Source of the DNA: Adineta ricciae
Lineage: Eukaryota > Rotifera > Eurotatoria > Adinetida > Adinetidae
Length of the DNA stretch: 64,000 nucleotides
Direction: 5' to 3'
Assembly (NCBI GenBank): GCA_905250025.1
Contig: CAJNOJ010000083.1
Location: 248,001 to 312,000 of the forward strand
The notes under the pieces were generated by a model. That model was not told the DNA's origin, searched no databases, and saw only the letters and a program-made list of their open reading frames with translations. Shown here in pieces: positions 1 to 12,014 of the stretch. A program made the translations under genes and the position numbers. Each line of letters opens with the position of its first letter. Position 1 is the first letter of the stretch.

Positions 1-107
1 GTTAATTGAATTTACGTTCAATAGTTCTTCTTTACAAAGAAGATGTCTAACAATACAAAATGAGATTTAATCTCATTCTCTTGTTCTCTTTTTTGTTCTT
101 TTTCCAG

Positions 108-457
108 ATCAACAATTAGGAAGAAATTTAGCTCGAACATTTCTGGACTATTATAAGAGTATTAACTATATTTCATGGTCGCCCAGTTGTAGTGTCATGC
201 CACGATTGAAGGAAGATCGAATTAAATCTCGTCTTACACGGCAATCCACTAACATGCCAATTGTCAATCAAGATGAGGCGTATGAAATTCAATTAGTTGG
301 TGTTGTCTTGAGAAACAATCGATGTTTTTCTTTTCTTTTGCCAGATTTCTCAATGGTGAATCATTCAATTTATGTATGGGAGAGTTTATCTATCCGCAAA
401 CGCGCAATACGACGAATAATGACAATGAACCTGAATAACGCCGATGGTCAAGAATGA
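108..457 (+). CDS. 3' terminal exon(s) of an unidentified protein (partial)
   Basis: An open frame follows a pyrimidine tract and CAG acceptor ending at 107. The first two bases complete a codon begun in an upstream exon outside the window. The frame reads QQLGRNLARTFLDYYKSI and then a basic, Ser/Thr-rich stretch (MPRLKEDRIKSRLTRQS), and stops at 455-457. An internal GT...CAG segment of 45 nt (about 299-343) could be a very short intron; because it is a multiple of three, the stop is the same with or without it. I do not recognise the family. The ATG at 197 is internal, not the start. Confidence 0.5.
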
Positions 458-1879
458 TTGTTTCGTCTCTCGTTTAGTTTTCAGCATTGAATTACCAATT
501 ATAGTGTGTTTGAACATTGTATTATTATCATCAATTACTTTCATGTATCGATCGTTTAAATAAACTATTAGAAAGAATAAGAACGATTTGAACAGCAATT
601 CAATCCAATCAAATATGCAGACAATATACAGAATGTATATTAAGTCCTGGTTCTCTCGCTTTTTATAATATGTTGCTTGCTTATCTCTATCTCTCTCTCG
701 CCTTCTTTTTGGAAACAATCATTTCTATTGATTTCTATTTACATACAAGAGCGCGTTAAGCAAAAAAGATTCTCTTCTTCTTTTTCTTAGATTGTCTAAT
801 CGATTCGTTTCGATTTTGTTCTGCTCTATTCTCCACAATGACGACACTTCTTCTTCTTTCTCCTTCTCTCGTCTTTTACTAATGCCTTTCGATTAGTTGC
901 GCTATATACTGACACGTTAGACACAAAATATTAGCCCAAAGCAATAGTTATGAGAATGCATTTTGAAGAGAAGAAGCAGGAAGAAGAAGGATCGCTGCTC
1001 GCTTTAAGTAGATACCGGGACAATGATAAAAATACGAGAGGGAGACAATAACTCTTTTATTTTCTCTCACTCGAACACTTTCCCTTGCTTCTTTGTGTGC
1101 ATATTAAGTAAGTAATGTATCCACATGATAAATGTTTCAATATGCGCCTAGCTGGCAAGAAAATCACGTTAATGAAACGATGTTCTAGTGATTTCTTGCT
1201 CATACAAGTCGAATCTCTGGATTGTTTTATATGATGAAAGAAATCGAGAGTAAAGAGAAATGTTGATGCTGCCATTCACACGTCATAGTATAGTTTTCTT
1301 TTCTATGTTTATATATACATATACATAGACTGGATTAGTGTTTGTTGTGCTTGATATGTATATCCTCAGAACAAACGGTAATGCAAGAATGTACACATGT
1401 AAAGACTGAAAGAAAACACCTTGTCATCTCCCTATCTGCCATTCCGTTTCTTTTCCCCTATGAGCGTCATGTAGTACAGTGAATGATTGTGTACGGTTAG
1501 TATAGCGATGAACTTTGGCAAGAAGAAACGAAGAAGATGATTTCTGATCATCATGATCTTTCCACTGACGATCTCCTCCTTCTCATTCCCCTTTTGTTAT
1601 CTGTTGCTTTCTTTGCCGCCTTTTCCGCTCTTTCTCACACTTACAGCCTTCTTTCATTGTATTGCCAATCAAAAATCTCTACACTGATTGTTGCATTGAC
1701 GCCTATTACCGTGTGTGTGCTAGGTTTAGGAGACAAATCTTCTATTTTTGCCGTTTATTCAGTCAGGTTGGTTCTCTGCTAACTCGCATGCTCATTTCTT
1801 CCCCTCTCTCTCTCCCTCCCTCTCTCTTATCGTGATGATCACTTGAGCCTATTTGTGATTCATAATCGACTTTTGCCTA

Positions 1880-1896
1880 GCATGCATGCATGCATG
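1880..1896. repeat. Palindromic (GCAT)n microsatellite
   Basis: Four GCAT units plus a G, self-complementary along its length. Noncoding context. Confidence 0.8.
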
Positions 1897-3468
1897 ATTG
1901 TGAGTGTCTAACAAGAAAGTAGAGACGCACAAGCAAAGGCGGAACTCGTCATTTCCTGTCATTGAGATCTAATCACCAGCAATAGGATGACGAAGAAGTA
2001 TGAGAAAAAGAGGGAAATTATTCAAAAGGGAAATTCTTTCTTTCTTTATACCAATCGATTATATATCACTTAAAATCAAATCGAATTGAAAAAGAGAAAG
2101 AGAAAGAAATCTAGTTGACTCCTCCAGTAAATGAAATCGATGTATGTATGCATGTATGAGAAAGCGTTATTATCTGTCATCTTGGTAGTGAAGCGATAAA
2201 GACAGTAAATCGCACGTCATTTCTAGCCTACCGTATGCTTTAGCTGTCAATTTTTTTTTTGCCCTATCAAACGTTTGCATAAGGCGCGGATCAATGATGT
2301 TCGCTTGATGGCAATTTGCTTACCGGCATCAATGCTTTCTACGTTCTAGTAAATGCGCATGATAAATTAGTAGAAAAAAAAGATCCTCTTTTCTCGCTCT
2401 CGCTCTCTCTCTCCATCTGCGTTCATATTTGTTCCCAGCAAATATTTGATTTTCTTCTATTCACATTTTCTCTCTTTCTCTCTCTATTAATTTTAATCGA
2501 CGATGAACAACTACTTTTCCTTGATATTGTAACTAAGGTTTGTAGAATAGGCTTGTATTTTTCCTATGCGAACTAAGGGTTCTCTTCATCCAGTCCTTAG
2601 AAAAACATGTCACGAATGAGTTTCGTCCAAGGAATGATGTACCTATGATAGATTATTTAGTGTTCGTGTTCTCGTCGTCGACAACGATTCAATATATTGA
2701 TTAAGTTACTATACACTAGAACTAAATTAGATAATATAATAGTAACAATATTTGTTTATCTATGTCACGCAAAATGACATGCATACACATACAATTTCTT
2801 TCCCTCGCTGGATTTGCTAGCGTCGCAATTAAATATTGTGCTTCATTTGCGAGATAACTCGTCCCGTTGATGAGAGAGGTTGGAGAAAATCTTTTCAAGT
2901 GTAGCGACATCTGGATTTGATAAGTCGAACCGAGAGATGATATCGTATAAACATGCTGAGTCAAAATAACTCGACATTTATCGTCCGTTTGTCTTGATAA
3001 TCATAGTTGTCCATCTGGGAATCTTGAGTACTATTCCATTGCTTTCTTTTATCACTATTGTTTGGATTTATTAGAAAATGTCATACATCAATCGTTTAGA
3101 GCACGACAGTTTGATTTCTCTTCAACTGTCGTTTTAGTAAATAGTGTTCTTACTGTCATCATCGAAATTTCATTTTTTCCTCTAGTCATCTAAGAAAAAA
3201 ATAACCTCTTATGGCATATAGTTGATGCTCTTGAACTTCTCACGCTTCGCTGTATTTGATCATATCGTTTTTTCTTCCTTGTCACCATTTCGTTGCTAGG
3301 TTTGATCATGTTTCCGAGATAGAACTTCAATCTCAGTACTTGCCTGTATATATGGATAATCAGATAAACCAGATTCTTTTCTCTACTCTGTTCAATAAGT
3401 TTTCTTCGTCCTTTTTTTTCCTTAGTTACTCGACAACGATGATGGTTGTTTGTTGCGGTTTTCCTTCT

Positions 3469-3471
<3 letters not shown>

Positions 3472-3499
<28 letters not shown>
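3472..3499. repeat. (CT)14 microsatellite
   Basis: Uninterrupted CT dinucleotide tract of about 28 nt inside a longer pyrimidine-rich stretch. Confidence 0.9.
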
Positions 3500-3505
<6 letters not shown>

Positions 3506-5266
3506 AAAAAAACATATACACGCATGACAGCAACAAATCTCGATGGATTTCGTTGTATACAATGTATTGTAGATGATTGTCGTCATTTAATAATGTGAAA
3601 TTCTTGCTACTGTTCTTGGAGAGCCGCCATGATTCAATGATGTTGATGGTGCGAATAATACAATCAACATGAAACGCTCACACAGTTGTTATCTGTTGCC
3701 GTTCTTCTTTCTCTTCTCTCTATCTCTCCCTCGTTCCTTAACAAGAGGCGGATCTGTTCGAGCACCAATGTGCGTGTCTTCCTCCCTCTTTCTTGTTGGT
3801 GCGATGATCGAGCACTTGCTTCGATGATGCTATGCATAGCAAAGGTTTTTCTCACATATACAATCACAATGACATCACGCAAACTGCAAGTATCTAATTC
3901 AAATGACATGTAGAGAGATGACAACGGAACGCTCTCTTCCTGTTTTACTTTTTTCCTAGAGATCGAGAAAGAAGAGGAAAAAACGAGGAATCTTTATGGA
4001 AAGAAAGAATAGGATTACTTTTCTTTTTCGTCTACTAGAACAACAATTTCTATCTCTCGTTCAGGGTGCATTCAACTACAGGAAGATGAGAGAGTGTGTC
4101 TGCGTCTGTAGCAATCATAACAGCCTTTAAAAACATATATATAAATCGATCTGTGTTTTTTTTGTGCGTGCATCAGCAATTTATAGATAAACCACTTGAA
4201 TGAGTGAAAAAAAGAGAAAATGTTGGATTTTTTAGTTGTTATTCATGTTCATCGAAACAACCGAGAAGATCAACGTCGATCTTATTTCTCGTCTTTCTCT
4301 TTTTCTACTTTCCACTACTCGTGTGACCTTTCGCCATGTTCAGCGGAAAAATATTTCTGATAGTTAAATTATTAGGTTGAACAACATAGGCTTGAAATCT
4401 AACTTACTACTTTTCTATTATCATTGTCCATTAATCCTGTACTTTATTATTATAGAAGAATGCACACAAGGGAAACAGAGAGAAGAGAAGAGATAGATTG
4501 TTACATCATGAAAAAATTCACTGAATTGAGAAAGATTTTTTCAGATTCTCAATGATCTTATTAGCCCGGCGAAGAGCATTGACTTGTTCCATCGGTCTAC
4601 TATTACATACGGCAACAATCATTTTGAATTTGACTTATTATTTGTCAGAAATTCATTGATTTGTTTGTCTTAATATGATAAAACAGTCTGTTCAATCAGG
4701 ATCAAGTTTCAGTCATTTCTGTTTCTTTTGATCTAATTCTCATTTTTAAGTTCGCCATTATTGTCACTTTAGATCATCGTCAGATAACTATACAAGCGTA
4801 ATTCGAGAACAGCAGTAATATTATTATTATCATCAGCATCATCTTACAAACCGATATTTACGATGAAATCGGCAGATAACTCTCACCGGTAATGCTGAAC
4901 AGTGAAAAGGTAAAGATCGATTTGATTGTTTCGCCTGAATTTCTATAAAATTCGCATGCCTAATCAACAACTACTCTTTGAAGACCTTGATCTTCTTTTT
5001 CTCATCATCATTTTCCTCGCCGTCGTCGTCGTCGTTGTTGTTGTCTACTGTATCCTTTCTCAATAGCCGTTAATCGTTCTTTTCCGTTCGTCAACATTGT
5101 TGTCGCAGATATGAAGATGGAGAAAAACCACAATCGATGCGTACCATCATACAGAAACTCGGATTGTCTGTGTAGTCTGGCGATTCAAAATCATTTCAAT
5201 TCTTTTGCTCGCGGGGAAAAATCCGCTTTCCGCTTTTATCGATAACAACCACACTGATGTGTAGCT

Positions 5267-5289
5267 ACACACACACACACACACACACA
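5267..5289. repeat. (AC)n microsatellite
   Basis: Uninterrupted AC tract of about 23 nt in noncoding DNA. Confidence 0.9.
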
Positions 5290-5969
5290 TATTCTCATCC
5301 ATAGGATAATATTTTGATAATCAAGTCGAGAGACCGGAACCAAACGCTTGTCCAAAGGGATTTCTTAATGTGAAAGCAAGAGAGCAAATAATGATAAGAC
5401 GTCCATTTGATTTTGTCTCGCAGGTAATACATAAGAGACTCCTACCATTAGACTTTGGATCGGTTGATGTTCGAAACAATTATGATGATGACAAATGATT
5501 TTCTTTCTTGTCAAGTCAACGAATGAGGCATAGAGAGCGAGCGAGAAACAAAACAGAAAAGCGGAACCTATTAAGTATCATTATTTGGAGAACTCTCTTA
5601 TTGTGTATCTCATCAAATAACATGTTGTCGACATCATGATAGAGACAAAGAGAAGAAAAATAGTATCCACAAAATCTCATGTTCTCGGCTTTTCTCCTCC
5701 TTCTCCTCCTATTTAGTTGTATCGATCGAATATTGTTTGCTTCATGAGACAAAAAAAACTAATGCTTTTTCTTCTCCTCTTTTTTTCACATACAGCTGGA
5801 ATCAATTATTCCATCATCAGCTTCCACTCTACATTTGCGAGTACAACCGTCAATCTAGTTGAGACAAGAGAGAGAGAATGAATATGTGGTATGTTCGATC
5901 ATCCGCTTCAAGCGCCGGAAATCACTACGGTGTAACCACAACGTTGTTATTATCACAGACTTTTTCTTT

Positions 5970-5990
5970 GCTGCTGCTGCTGCTGCTGCT
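5970..5990. repeat. (GCT)7 trinucleotide repeat
   Basis: Seven GCT units. They give poly-Leu or poly-Gln/Ala in spurious open frames on both strands, which is why those frames were not called as genes. Confidence 0.85.
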
Positions 5991-6457
5991 TGAGAGAGCA
6001 CCCGACAAGGATTTGAATATAACGACAGGAGAGTTTCTTTTTTGTTGTATACAAACGAGAGATAATGAGGAGAAGAGAGTTGGGAAGAGAGAGCGCAAAG
6101 AAAAAGAAGAAGAAGAAAGATAGATAAGAGAAAGAAAGAAGACAAGTCATACCCCGTAACTATCTTTTCTCTTTCTTACTAGAGTAATAGATTGTCCAAG
6201 ATAATCATTTGCTTGAATTGGTATCCCGATGTTATTTGTTTATCACTTCGTTGTTTTCTTTCTATTTAGATATTTGTCTATAGAAAGCTAATCAATATGA
6301 ACAAGAATTATTAAATCTTCCTCTTCGTCTCAAATTCGATTCGAATCGCTCGTCTCTGTATTTTTCCTGTTGATACTAATGTTATGTTCATGTCGACTAC
6401 ACATGGCGTCCAAACGTTGTCATTATCCAATTAGGTTATTAAGTCAAACAAACGACC

Positions 6458-7887
6458 ATGGACTTATTCGCGACTGTATCACGTTTACCGTTTTCTGTTC
6501 TTGGATCACATCGAAGTGATACATGTACAGTCGATCGTTTAAACTATAAATATACAGTAATCATCCTCGTCATTTTTTCGATTATCGTTTCCAATAAACA
6601 ATTCTCATCCGATCACATTGCATGTTGGGTACCGGGTCATTTCACTCGCTCGTATGAAGTCTATTCCAATAATATTTGTTGGGTATCAAACACATACTAT
6701 GTCGCCACCGCGGAAACGTTACCTTTAGACGAAAATAAGAAGAAAACCCGTGTTGTCAAGGTAAGCAAATCCTGACAGAAGTCAGTTGTGCAGAGATCTA
6801 ATGATGCTATACTGCTGTGTCTTTCTCTTCTCTAGTATTACCAGTGGACTCCATTCATTTTACTTTTTCAAGCTGTTCTTTTCTATATGCCACGCATGTT
6901 GTGGCGTTCCCTATCAGCCAAATCAGGTATAAATATAGTTAATCTAGTCGATGCTGCATTAAATTATCAAACGGCCGATCGGTTCGAAGACCGAAATAAG
7001 ATCATGACTTATTTGACTCGTTCAATCGATCAGTATGTTTACATGCGAAAGCGGAAACGTAAACGATTTGATTTCATTCGACGTTTTCTCGCATTCATGC
7101 TCTGCGTACCTGGCCGTCGAATGGGTTCTTATTTGTTAATACTTTTCTTTGTCACCAAGCTCCTCTTCATTGTCAATTCTGTTGGACAACTATTTTTGTT
7201 AAATATCTTCTTGGGTCACAATTTTGCATCCTACGGCGTTGATTTAATTCGAAAAATTCTCAACGGAGAAGAACTGGCTGAATCCATCTATTTTCCGCGT
7301 GTGACGATGTGTGAATTTGCTGTTCGAAACATCCAAAATGTTCATGTTCATACCGTACAGGTAATACTTACCCTGAGAATCATAAAAGGCGCAAAGATCG
7401 AACACTTCTTTCCTTTCAGTGTGTCTTGCCAATCAATCTATTCAACGAAAAAGCTTTCTTATTCATATGGTTTTGGCTAGCTTTCTTAACTGTGTGCAAT
7501 ACCTACGATCTACTAGCGTGGTTTGTTCGTTCATTTGGTCGTGTCCGGTATACTTACATCAAAAAACGTCTTGAACTAATGCAAAGCGACACTCATCTTC
7601 GACGAATGCCAGCAAAAGAATTTATTCATCGCTATTTGCAACATGATGGTGTTCTTATTCTAAGACTTCTTTCGTATAACTCAAGTGATTTAGTAGTTAC
7701 GGAATTGATTCAACAGTTGTGGCAATTTTATAAACGTGTAGGTAGTGGAGGCGGTGGAGCTGGTTCGACGGCTGGTTCAGCTGTATCATCGGCAGTGAAT
7801 CCAGCATCGTCACGATCAGGTCCAGCTGGCGGCAGACAGGTCAGTGTGCGCCTGTTTGACTCCAATGCTAGTCGAGATGATATGTGA
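6458..7887 (+). CDS. inx: Innexin (gap-junction subunit), allele 1, complete
   Basis: Three exons (6458-6760, 6836-7360, 7420-7887) give 431 aa. Introns are 75 and 59 nt, both phase 0. Innexins are four-pass membrane proteins that form invertebrate gap junctions or hemichannels. Visible hallmarks: a first membrane segment at about residues 32-46, extracellular loop 1 with Cys56 and Cys74, the family signature YYQW at 102-105 leading membrane segment 2, segment 3 at about 199-225, loop 2 with Cys260 and Cys277, and a last segment (FLFIWFWLAFL). Each extracellular loop shows two cysteines, as the family requires. The cytoplasmic tail ends in a Gly/Ser/Ala-rich stretch (about 390-420). The ATG at 6458 gives the short N-terminus usual for innexins. 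The ATG at 6887 is internal to exon 2. Confidence 0.95.
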
Positions 7888-8376
7888 ATGAGTGACCGTA
7901 CTTTGTATTTTGTACAGTCTTGTCTTTTGAATTTTCTTTGTTCTTTTTTTTTTTCGTTCTTCCGTTTTTGTCACGCGTATGCATGATAGTGAGCTTTCAT
8001 GAACGAGAGAAAAAGATAATACTAATTACAGAAAAAAATAAACGACACAGATATATTCTAGACGACAGTATTTAAGAAAATGGCTACATTCTTGTTTTGA
8101 TATTCAATTCGGCATTGATGGACTAGAATGCTCGATAAAGATCATCGTCCGTATTACAACAGATATCAAACAGCATCGATACGTTTGAAAAGAAGATTAA
8201 CGTGAATATAGGATTACATACAGATATACATTTATATCAATTTATGGGTGCCAGATGTCTATCTGTATGTGTCATATCAGTCTTGCTCAACATTATTCAT
8301 CTTCTTTATTTCTGCTAATCTGTACATTTGTAATCTACAGATAGAATTCTGCATATTGTCAAAAGTTGTTCCTAAT
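6496..8376. repeat. Haplotype copy A1 (innexin locus, contig end)
   Basis: This 1881-bp stretch is repeated in the same orientation at 8378-10255 with scattered substitutions and 1-3 nt indels. It ends at the N at 8377, and its partner begins immediately after the N, inside innexin exon 1. That is the pattern of overlapping contig ends from two haplotypes. Confidence 0.9.
7888..8376 (+). other. Innexin 3' UTR / downstream DNA
   Basis: No coding potential. An AATAAA near 8037 is a likely polyadenylation signal about 150 nt after the innexin stop, and the allelic copy at about 9916 keeps it. Confidence 0.5.
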
Positions 8377-8377
8377 N
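8377..8377. other. Contig join (single N)
   Basis: Single ambiguous base separating haplotype copies A1 and A2. The sequence after it repeats from position 6496. Confidence 0.9.
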
Positions 8378-9770
8378 TGTTCTTGGATCACATCGAAGTG
8401 ATACATGTACAGTCGATCGTTTAAACTATAAATATACAGTAATCATCCTCGTCATTTTTTCGATTATCGTTTCCAATAAACAATTCTCATCCGATCACAT
8501 TGCATGTTGGGTACCGGGTCATTTCACTCGTTCGTATGAAGTCTATTCCAATAATATTTGTTGGGTATCAAACACATACTATGTCGCCACCGCGGAAACA
8601 TTACCTTTAGACGAAAATAAGAAGAAAACCCGTGTTGTCAAGGTAAGAAAATCCTGACAGAAGCCAGTTATGCAGAGATCTAATGATGCTATACTGCTGT
8701 GTCTTTCTCTTCTCTAGTATTACCAGTGGACTCCATTCATTTTACTTTTTCAAGCTGTTCTTTTCTATATGCCGCGCATGTTGTGGCGTTCCCTATCAGC
8801 GAAATCAGGTATAAATATAGTTAATCTAGTCGATGCTGCATTAAATTATCAAACGGCCGATCGGTTCGAAGATCGAAATAAGATCATGACTTATTTGACT
8901 CGTTCAATCGATCAGTATGTTTACATGCGAAAGCGGAAACGTAAACGATTTGATTTTATTCGTCGTTTTCTCGCGTTCATGCTTTGCGTACCTGGCCGTC
9001 GAATGGGTTCTTACTTGTTAATACTTTTCTTTGTCACCAAGCTCCTTTTCATTGCCAATTCTCTTGGACAACTATTTTTGTTAAATATCTTCTTGGGCCA
9101 CAATTTTGCATCCTACGGTGTTGATTTAATTCGAAAAATCCTCAATGGAGAAGAACTGGCTGAATCCATCTATTTTCCGCGCGTGACGATGTGTGAGTTT
9201 GCTGTCCGAAACATCCAAAATGTTCATGTTCATACCGTACAGGTAATACTTACCCTCAAGAATCATAAAAACCACAAAGATCGAACACTTCTTTCCTTTC
9301 AGTGTGTCTTGCCAATCAATCTATTCAACGAAAAAGCTTTCCTATTCATATGGTTTTGGCTTGCTTTCTTAACTGTGTGCAATACCTACGATCTACTAGC
9401 ATGGTTTGTTCGTTCATTTGGCCGTGTTCGGTACACTTACATCAAAAAGCGTCTTGAACTAATGCAAAGCGACACTCATCTTCGACGAATGCCGGCGAAA
9501 GAATTTATTCATCGTTATTTGCAACATGATGGCGTTCTTATTCTAAGACTTCTTTCGTATAACTCAAGTGATTTAGTAGTTACGGAATTGATTCAACAGT
9601 TGTGGCAGTTTTATAAACGTGTAGGTAGTGGAGGCGGCGGAGCTGGTTCGACGGCTGGTTCGGCTGTATCATCAGCAGTGAATCCAGCATCGTCGCGATC
9701 AGGCCCAGCTGGCGGCAGACAGGTCAGTGTGCGCCTGTTTGACTCCAATGCTAGTCGAGATGACATGTGA
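8378..9770 (+). CDS. inx: Innexin, allele 2, 5'-truncated by contig join
   Basis: Same gene as 6458-7887. Exons are 8378-8642 (lacking the first 13 codons, lost at the N), 8718-9242 and 9303-9770. The protein is almost identical to allele 1; I saw V-to-A and V-to-L changes near the third membrane segment, and most other changes are silent. YYQW and both pairs of loop cysteines are kept. Intron 2 here is 60 nt with no in-frame stop, so exons 2 and 3 read as one open frame even if it is retained; in allele 1 the intron is 59 nt and retention shifts the frame. The truncation is an assembly edge, not a mutation. Confidence 0.93.
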
Positions 9771-10255
9771 ATGAGTGACCGTACTTTGTATTTTGTACAG
9801 TCTTGTCTTTGAATTTTCTTTGCTCTTTTTTTTCCGTTCTTCCGTTTTTGTCACGCGTATGCATGATAGTGAGCTTTCATGAACGAGAGAAAAAGATAAT
9901 ACTAATTACAGAAAAAATAAACGACACAGATATATTCTAGACGACAGTATTGAAGAAAATGGCTACATTCTTGTTTTGATATTCAATTCGGCATTGATGG
10001 ACTAGAATGCTCGATAAAGATCATCGTCCGTATTACAATAGATATCAAACAGCATCGATACGTTTCAAAAGAAGATTAACGTGAATATAGGATTACATAC
10101 AGATATACATTTATATCAATTTATGGGTGCCAGATGTCTATCTGTATGTGTCATATCAGTCTTGCTCAACATTATTCATCTTCTTTATTTCTGCTAATCT
10201 GTACATTTGTAATCTACAGATAGAATTCTGCATATTGTCAAAAGTTGTTCCTAAT
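8378..10255. repeat. Haplotype copy A2 (innexin locus, contig start)
   Basis: Partner of 6496-8376, same orientation. Similarity continues through coding, intron and 3' flanking DNA up to 10255, where copy A1 stops at the join. Confidence 0.9.
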
Positions 10256-10619
10256 GAGAAATCATGTTCTTGCATTTTCTTTTTTGATAAAAACGCATAG
10301 TTTGCTTGTCTCGTGCTATCAATACTTCATTATTCTTACAATTATCAGACGAACGATCAAAACGACGACGTGTACGATGTTTTCTTCGAACATTGTTTAT
10401 CTTTCGATGTTTTTCCCCTTCGACAATCAATATTGTCAATAACTGTTTTGTTGATAAACTTCTCTTTTGTCCATTTTGGCAGTTTTTTACTTCTGTCTTT
10501 CAATGTCAAACAGATGTTGTTCTCATTGCTTATTCTCCTTGATTGGTTCGCGACGTGTTTTCCTATTCGAAAGTGATTTGTCGCGCATGTCGTTTCTGTT
10601 GTCGTCGTCAACCGATAGC
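10256..10619. other. Intergenic stretch between the A and B duplicated blocks
   Basis: About 360 nt present once. Overlapping short open frames run on both strands with no recognisable protein and no splice-supported continuation. Nothing assigned. Confidence 0.5.
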
Positions 10620-12014
10620 ATTTCCATAAGTTAATTAACGATGGATGATATCTCAGTCATATTTCAATATCGTTTCTCGTTTGTGCTTGGTCGAACAATG
10701 AAGACAACAGTTGATACGATAATTTCTTATTATCTTCAAACTTTGTTGTTATCAGCTCGTCAGACAAAATCAATGTCTTCCTGAGAGAAAAACAAGACCC
10801 GTGTCTTATCTATTAGTTCGGTGATTTGTGGACGATCAATACATGTCAAATATTTCATCTTCTCAAGATCAAAGTCAAACGTTCGTCTCATCTTTGCATC
10901 AGTCAGTGAGTCGATTGTCTCAGAAGAATTATATAACTACATATTTCCACCGTGTCGTGCAAAAGATTCGTGGCATTTCAAGGTGTAACGATACAATAGC
11001 GCTCGATTGATGATTTCTTTTACCGTGAATAAACGACATGAAGGAAACAACATGGAACAAGACAAATAAATGATCATCTGGTTTTTATCTCTATAATCAA
11101 GACAAACAAGTGTTAATTGTATATTAATTGAATCAATTATCTTCGAATATCGACTCGACAAAGAAGAGTTTTGAAATTTAACTAACGAGAAACGAGCTAG
11201 GTTTAAACGACCTTGGTTATTTCTGGAAGAAAAAGCAATGGAGACGCATACATAACAAGATACTGGATTCGTGAGGGACGTTTTTTCTTCCGGGCTATGA
11301 ATATCTGCTGTTCCATTGATCTGGAAAAGGATCCAGAAATATTTGACACTGGCATTTCAATTATCGTATCTTAAATGCATACTTTTATCTATTATTTCCT
11401 GACATCAGATAGCCGGTATGTATAGAAGATTACCCTGCAATAGTTGATTGAAACTTTTGATACCGAAATACAGTCAATCAGATAAGACACAAAGATATCT
11501 CCTAAATAAAATTAGAGAACTATTCGCGAGATTATGGTAGAGAGAATTACATAATTGACTTTGAAAAAAGCCTTGCGTTGTTTTTTCACTTGTCATCAAT
11601 AGTAATCTGACAACAATTAGCATTTCATTTAGCATTTAACGAGATATGCATCAATATTCTTAACTAACCATGTAACTTTTTCCCACGCAGCCGAGACCAA
11701 ACGAAAGACAGACAAACAACTGTTCCTATTCAATACAATAATGTTTTCATTCGAGAGAAAAGAAAACAGAACCGATTCTTAGGCTATTCGATTGTCGTTA
11801 TTGTTGAAAAAAAAAGAGAGAAAACATAATTAGGATCATTTAAAATCCACATTACTCTAATGGTGAATTTCTCATTTGATCACAATCGTCAATGTTGTGA
11901 AGACGAGACGAAGCAAAACTATCGGAAATTTAGAAAACATTGAAAAAGAACGAGCGAGAGAAAGACAAGATTGGCATTGCAATTATTAACTATATGTTAC
12001 TTTAGATTATAGAT
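10620..12014. other. Noncoding DNA upstream of the EF-hand gene
   Basis: About 1.4 kb, shared with 16022-17417. One short open frame (ATG at about 10843 to 11010) is intact in both copies, but most of its codon differences change the amino acid, so there is no sign of protein constraint. It could be an alternative 5' exon, though its possible donor phase does not fit the next exon. No promoter identified. Confidence 0.4.

Larger units (their letters stand above)
458..6457. other. Long gene-poor, simple-repeat-rich region
   Basis: About 6 kb with no exon chain I can support on either strand. Open frames here are short and made of low-complexity runs (Ser/Leu/Arg-rich, from CT, GA and CGT tracts), and splice sites do not join them into recognisable proteins. 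Visible structure is microsatellites (CT, CA, GCT, CGT, GCAT) and homopurine/homopyrimidine tracts. It lies 5' of the innexin gene and may hold that gene's regulatory DNA or unrecognised UTR exons. No TATA box or promoter could be assigned. Confidence 0.5.

Noticed and set aside
5855-6150. Overlapping open frames on both strands around the GCT repeat
   Set aside because: Composition is low-complexity Leu/Ser/Gln/Glu from trinucleotide and GA tracts; no splice or homology support.
6458-9770. True tandem duplication of innexin genes
   Set aside because: Similarity extends through all noncoding flanks and is cut exactly at an N; haplotype overlap explains it more simply.
10843-11010. Short open frame intact in both alleles upstream of the EF-hand gene
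   Set aside because: Nearly all codon differences are replacements, and its possible donor phase does not fit the next exon; left as noncoding with a note.
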